Assembly: GCF_001619615.1 (NCBI RefSeq)
Contig: NZ_LQQP01000032.1
Span: 1 to 37,911, forward strand
Source: Microbacterium sp. T32
Lineage (GTDB): Bacteria; Actinomycetota; Actinomycetes; Actinomycetales; Microbacteriaceae
Length of the DNA: 37,911 nt
Direction of reading: 5' to 3'
Shown: in pieces, positions 36,918 to 37,911 of the stretch
Numbering within the stretch: position 1 is the stretch's first letter
Layout: every line of letters starts with the position of its first letter
The notes under the pieces: model-generated
Seen by the model: only the letters and a program-made list of their open reading frames with translations
The model's database searches: none
What the model was told of the DNA's origin: nothing
Program-made: the position numbers and the translations under genes

Positions 36918-36963
36918 GGGCGATGCCGGACTCGAACCGACGACCTCTTACGTGTGAAGTAAC
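36918..36963 (-). pseudogene. tRNA-Val(CAC) 3' fragment (probable attachment site)
   Basis: Read on the minus strand: anticodon loop TTCACAC closed by TTAC/GTAA, 5-base variable loop, T-arm GTCGG-TTCGAGT-CCGGC, and the acceptor 3' strand ATCGCCC, but no matching 5' half. Anticodon CAC reads valine GTG. Upstream (36963-36973) the stretch TGGCGCAGTT resembles the start of a D-arm, then diverges. A truncated 3' half is what remains at the distal end of an element inserted into a tRNA gene; a simple deletion is the alternative. CCA is not encoded. Confidence 0.7.
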
Positions 36964-37260
36964 TGCGCCAGTCGCGTCCTGTCCGTTTGGCTCTGTCTCA
37001 GCCTGTCTTCATGCGGTCCCGTACGGGATATATCCCGTCCGGGATGTACCCGTTCCTGTCCGGCGTCGTTCGGCTGCGTCGTCGGGGGAGTGTGCACACG
37101 TTCGTGCACACGCGGGACGCGCGGGATCATCCCGGCGACCTTCTCGGCTTGCACGCGGTCAGCGTCGTCGACTCGGGAGGTACAGGTCGGCGGGCGATGG
37201 CATCGAGCATCACGTTCGCTGCGGAACGGCCGGCGGCTGGCATCTGCGCCACGTCTGCCC
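36964..37260. other. 297-bp non-coding interval with palindromes and direct repeats
   Basis: No open frame here has coding character. It holds ACGGGATATATCCCGT (37023-37038, perfect palindrome), a degenerate second copy (37038-37053), and two direct copies of GTGCACACG at 37092-37100 and 37104-37112 (12-bp period). Position next to a tRNA fragment suggests integrase/excisionase binding sites. An integrase gene, normally found here beside such sites, is absent. Confidence 0.5.
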
Positions 37261-37443
37261 TTATGCCTGATCCTGCGGCAGCCGCTTGACTGCGTACTTC
37301 TCCTCGATCGCATCTCGGTTTGCGACTTGCCACCGCGTGTGACGCTTCATCCCCTCAGCGACGGCGGCCGTGATCACGAAGTACAGCACGAAGATGCCGA
37401 GCCCGTAGCCGAACAGCAGCAGAGCAACAGACGTCACGTCCAT
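37261..37443 (-). CDS. Small single-pass membrane protein
   Basis: 60 residues, unrecognised. One hydrophobic helix at the N-terminus (about 5-29: SVALLLFGYGLGIFVLYFVI...) followed by a basic, charged tail ending VKRLPQDQA. The start ATG 37443 is preceded by GAGGGGG; the frame is open to 37488. Eleven bp after the preceding gene on the same strand, so likely one operon with it and the excisionase-like gene. Confidence 0.6.
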   Translation of the reverse strand: MDVTSVALLLFGYGLGIFVLYFVITAAVAEGMKRHTRWQVANRDAIEEKYAVKRLPQDQA

Positions 37444-37454
37444 GGCGAACCCCC

Positions 37455-37655
37455 TCAGTCGAGAGCGAGAGTATCGGACCCCTCCCACGCGGCGCGAGAC
37501 GCCGTGATGCGGTCAGTGAGCTCGTCGAGGGACAGCCCGCCGGGCGTCCAGATTCGCTGTGCAGACTCGCGCGGTGTCAGCTTCGAGAAGATCGCCGCCG
37601 CGTCTGAGATCACGCGACCTGCGTTCTCGAGAGCCTGCGCGCGTATGACGGTCAT
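37455..37655 (-). CDS. Small hypothetical protein of a mobile element
   Basis: 66 residues, unrecognised: soluble, mostly helical (TVIRAQALENAGRVISDAAAI), with a conserved-looking RIWTPGGLSLDELTDRI segment. Length and setting resemble accessory genes of actinophages. ATG 37655 overlaps the stop of the excisionase-like gene (ATGA), which favours this start over the upstream ATG at 37727. Confidence 0.6.
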   Translation of the reverse strand: MTVIRAQALENAGRVISDAAAIFSKLTPRESAQRIWTPGGLSLDELTDRITASRAAWEGSDTLALD

Positions 37656-37831
37656 CGACTCGCCGCCGCGCGGGTCCACGCGTCGAGGTCGGAGCGGTAG
37701 CAGCGCACCCGACCGCGGAGAAGCCACATGCGTGGCCCTTCCCCGTTCGAGCGCATGTTCCGGTGCGTCTTCACGGACAGTCCCGTCACCTCGGCGACCT
37801 GCTGAATCGCGAGGATGTCATCGGTCTCCAT
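37652..37831 (-). CDS. Excisionase-like helix-turn-helix protein
   Basis: 59 residues. MerR-like/HTH_17 type: ILAIQQVAEVTGLSVKTHRNMR is the DNA-binding helix-turn-helix, followed by GPRMWLLRGRVRCYRSDLDAWTRA, the usual wing-and-helix ending of excisionases and AlpA-like regulators. These small proteins bend DNA at attachment sites or regulate phage genes. ATG 37831 has GAAGGG 8 bases upstream. First of three overlapping or near-overlapping minus-strand genes. No integrase gene is seen on this side. Confidence 0.75.
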   Translation of the reverse strand: METDDILAIQQVAEVTGLSVKTHRNMRSNGEGPRMWLLRGRVRCYRSDLDAWTRAAASR

Positions 37832-37856
37832 CGGTGCACCCTTCTGCGGAGCCGAT

Positions 37857-37888
37857 CACGCACAGTGCACGCACACGCCCGGGTTATA
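37857..37888 (-). promoter_or_regulatory. Promoter/operator of the excisionase-like operon
   Basis: Minus-strand TATAAC (37888-37883) is a likely -10 box, giving a leader of about 44 bases. Within that leader are two direct copies of CACGCACA (37857-37864 and 37868-37875) spaced 11 bp apart, one helical turn, typical of a repressor site. Confidence 0.4.
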
Positions 37889-37911
37889 GGCAAGAACGTG
37901 TGGATGGGATC

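Noticed and set aside
36440..37270. 276-codon plus-strand frame containing DSNRRPLTCEV
   Set aside because: That peptide string is the usual spurious translation of a tRNA; the frame runs antisense to the DUF2510/Ltp gene and through the tRNA fragment.
37127..37333. Minus-strand 68-codon frame beside the small membrane protein gene
   Set aside because: It overlaps the better-supported gene at 37261-37443 in another frame and shows no recognisable features or ribosome binding site.

Overview
The window is high-GC actinobacterial chromosome. Gene content and family membership point to Microbacteriaceae, most likely Microbacterium: actinobacterium-only families (SepH, DUF3000, DUF3093, DUF3159, DUF3710, DUF4193, DUF7455), a ParE/ParC pair beside the primary sigma factor, GTG starts, 4-base gene overlaps, many TANNNT-N6/7-RTG (leaderless-type) starts, and a strongly over-used 7-mer GGATGCC/GGCATCC. 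Nothing here identifies a species.

Layout. 1-3195 (minus): pepA -> lpdA -> sucB (partial), overlapping or closely packed genes for a peptidase and the E3/E2 subunits of a 2-oxoacid dehydrogenase. 3281-4207: a PAC2 protein. 4208-6513: sigA with a long leader holding a SigH/SigR-type promoter, then a CofE-like ligase gene overlapping it. 6514-6838: a terminator and two 70-bp units bounded by inverted repeats. 6839-9619: an ATP-grasp gene divergent from two overlapping alanine-racemase-related genes, each lacking the catalytic half that the other keeps. 9652-14609: DUF7455 protein, parE and parC. 14680-19711: phosphodiesterase, sepH, DUF4193, DUF3093, dut, DUF3710 and DUF3159. 19715-24796: acnA behind a perfect 24-bp AT-rich palindrome, then dxs. 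24860-30054 (minus): DUF3000, RNase D-like protein, thiolase and a FadB-like multifunctional protein. 30080-33825: alpha/beta hydrolase, sufE, sseA and zapE. 33994-35262: amt with a GlnR-like box. 35360-36829: a PemK-like protein and a DUF2510/Ltp membrane protein.

From about 36918 the character changes. A 3' fragment of tRNA-Val(CAC) is followed by about 0.95 kb with short minus-strand genes, including a 59-residue excisionase-like HTH protein, and several small repeats and palindromes. The signature 7-mer is absent there. I read this as the end of an integrated mobile element that continues past the right edge.

The observation most worth following is the racemase pair at 7908-9619. The first protein keeps the C-terminal domain with the catalytic tyrosine motif but has lost nearly all of the PLP barrel. 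The second keeps the barrel and PLP lysine but its C-terminal domain has lost the tyrosine motif. Because alanine racemase active sites form between subunits, the two could make an obligate heterodimer with one composite active site.
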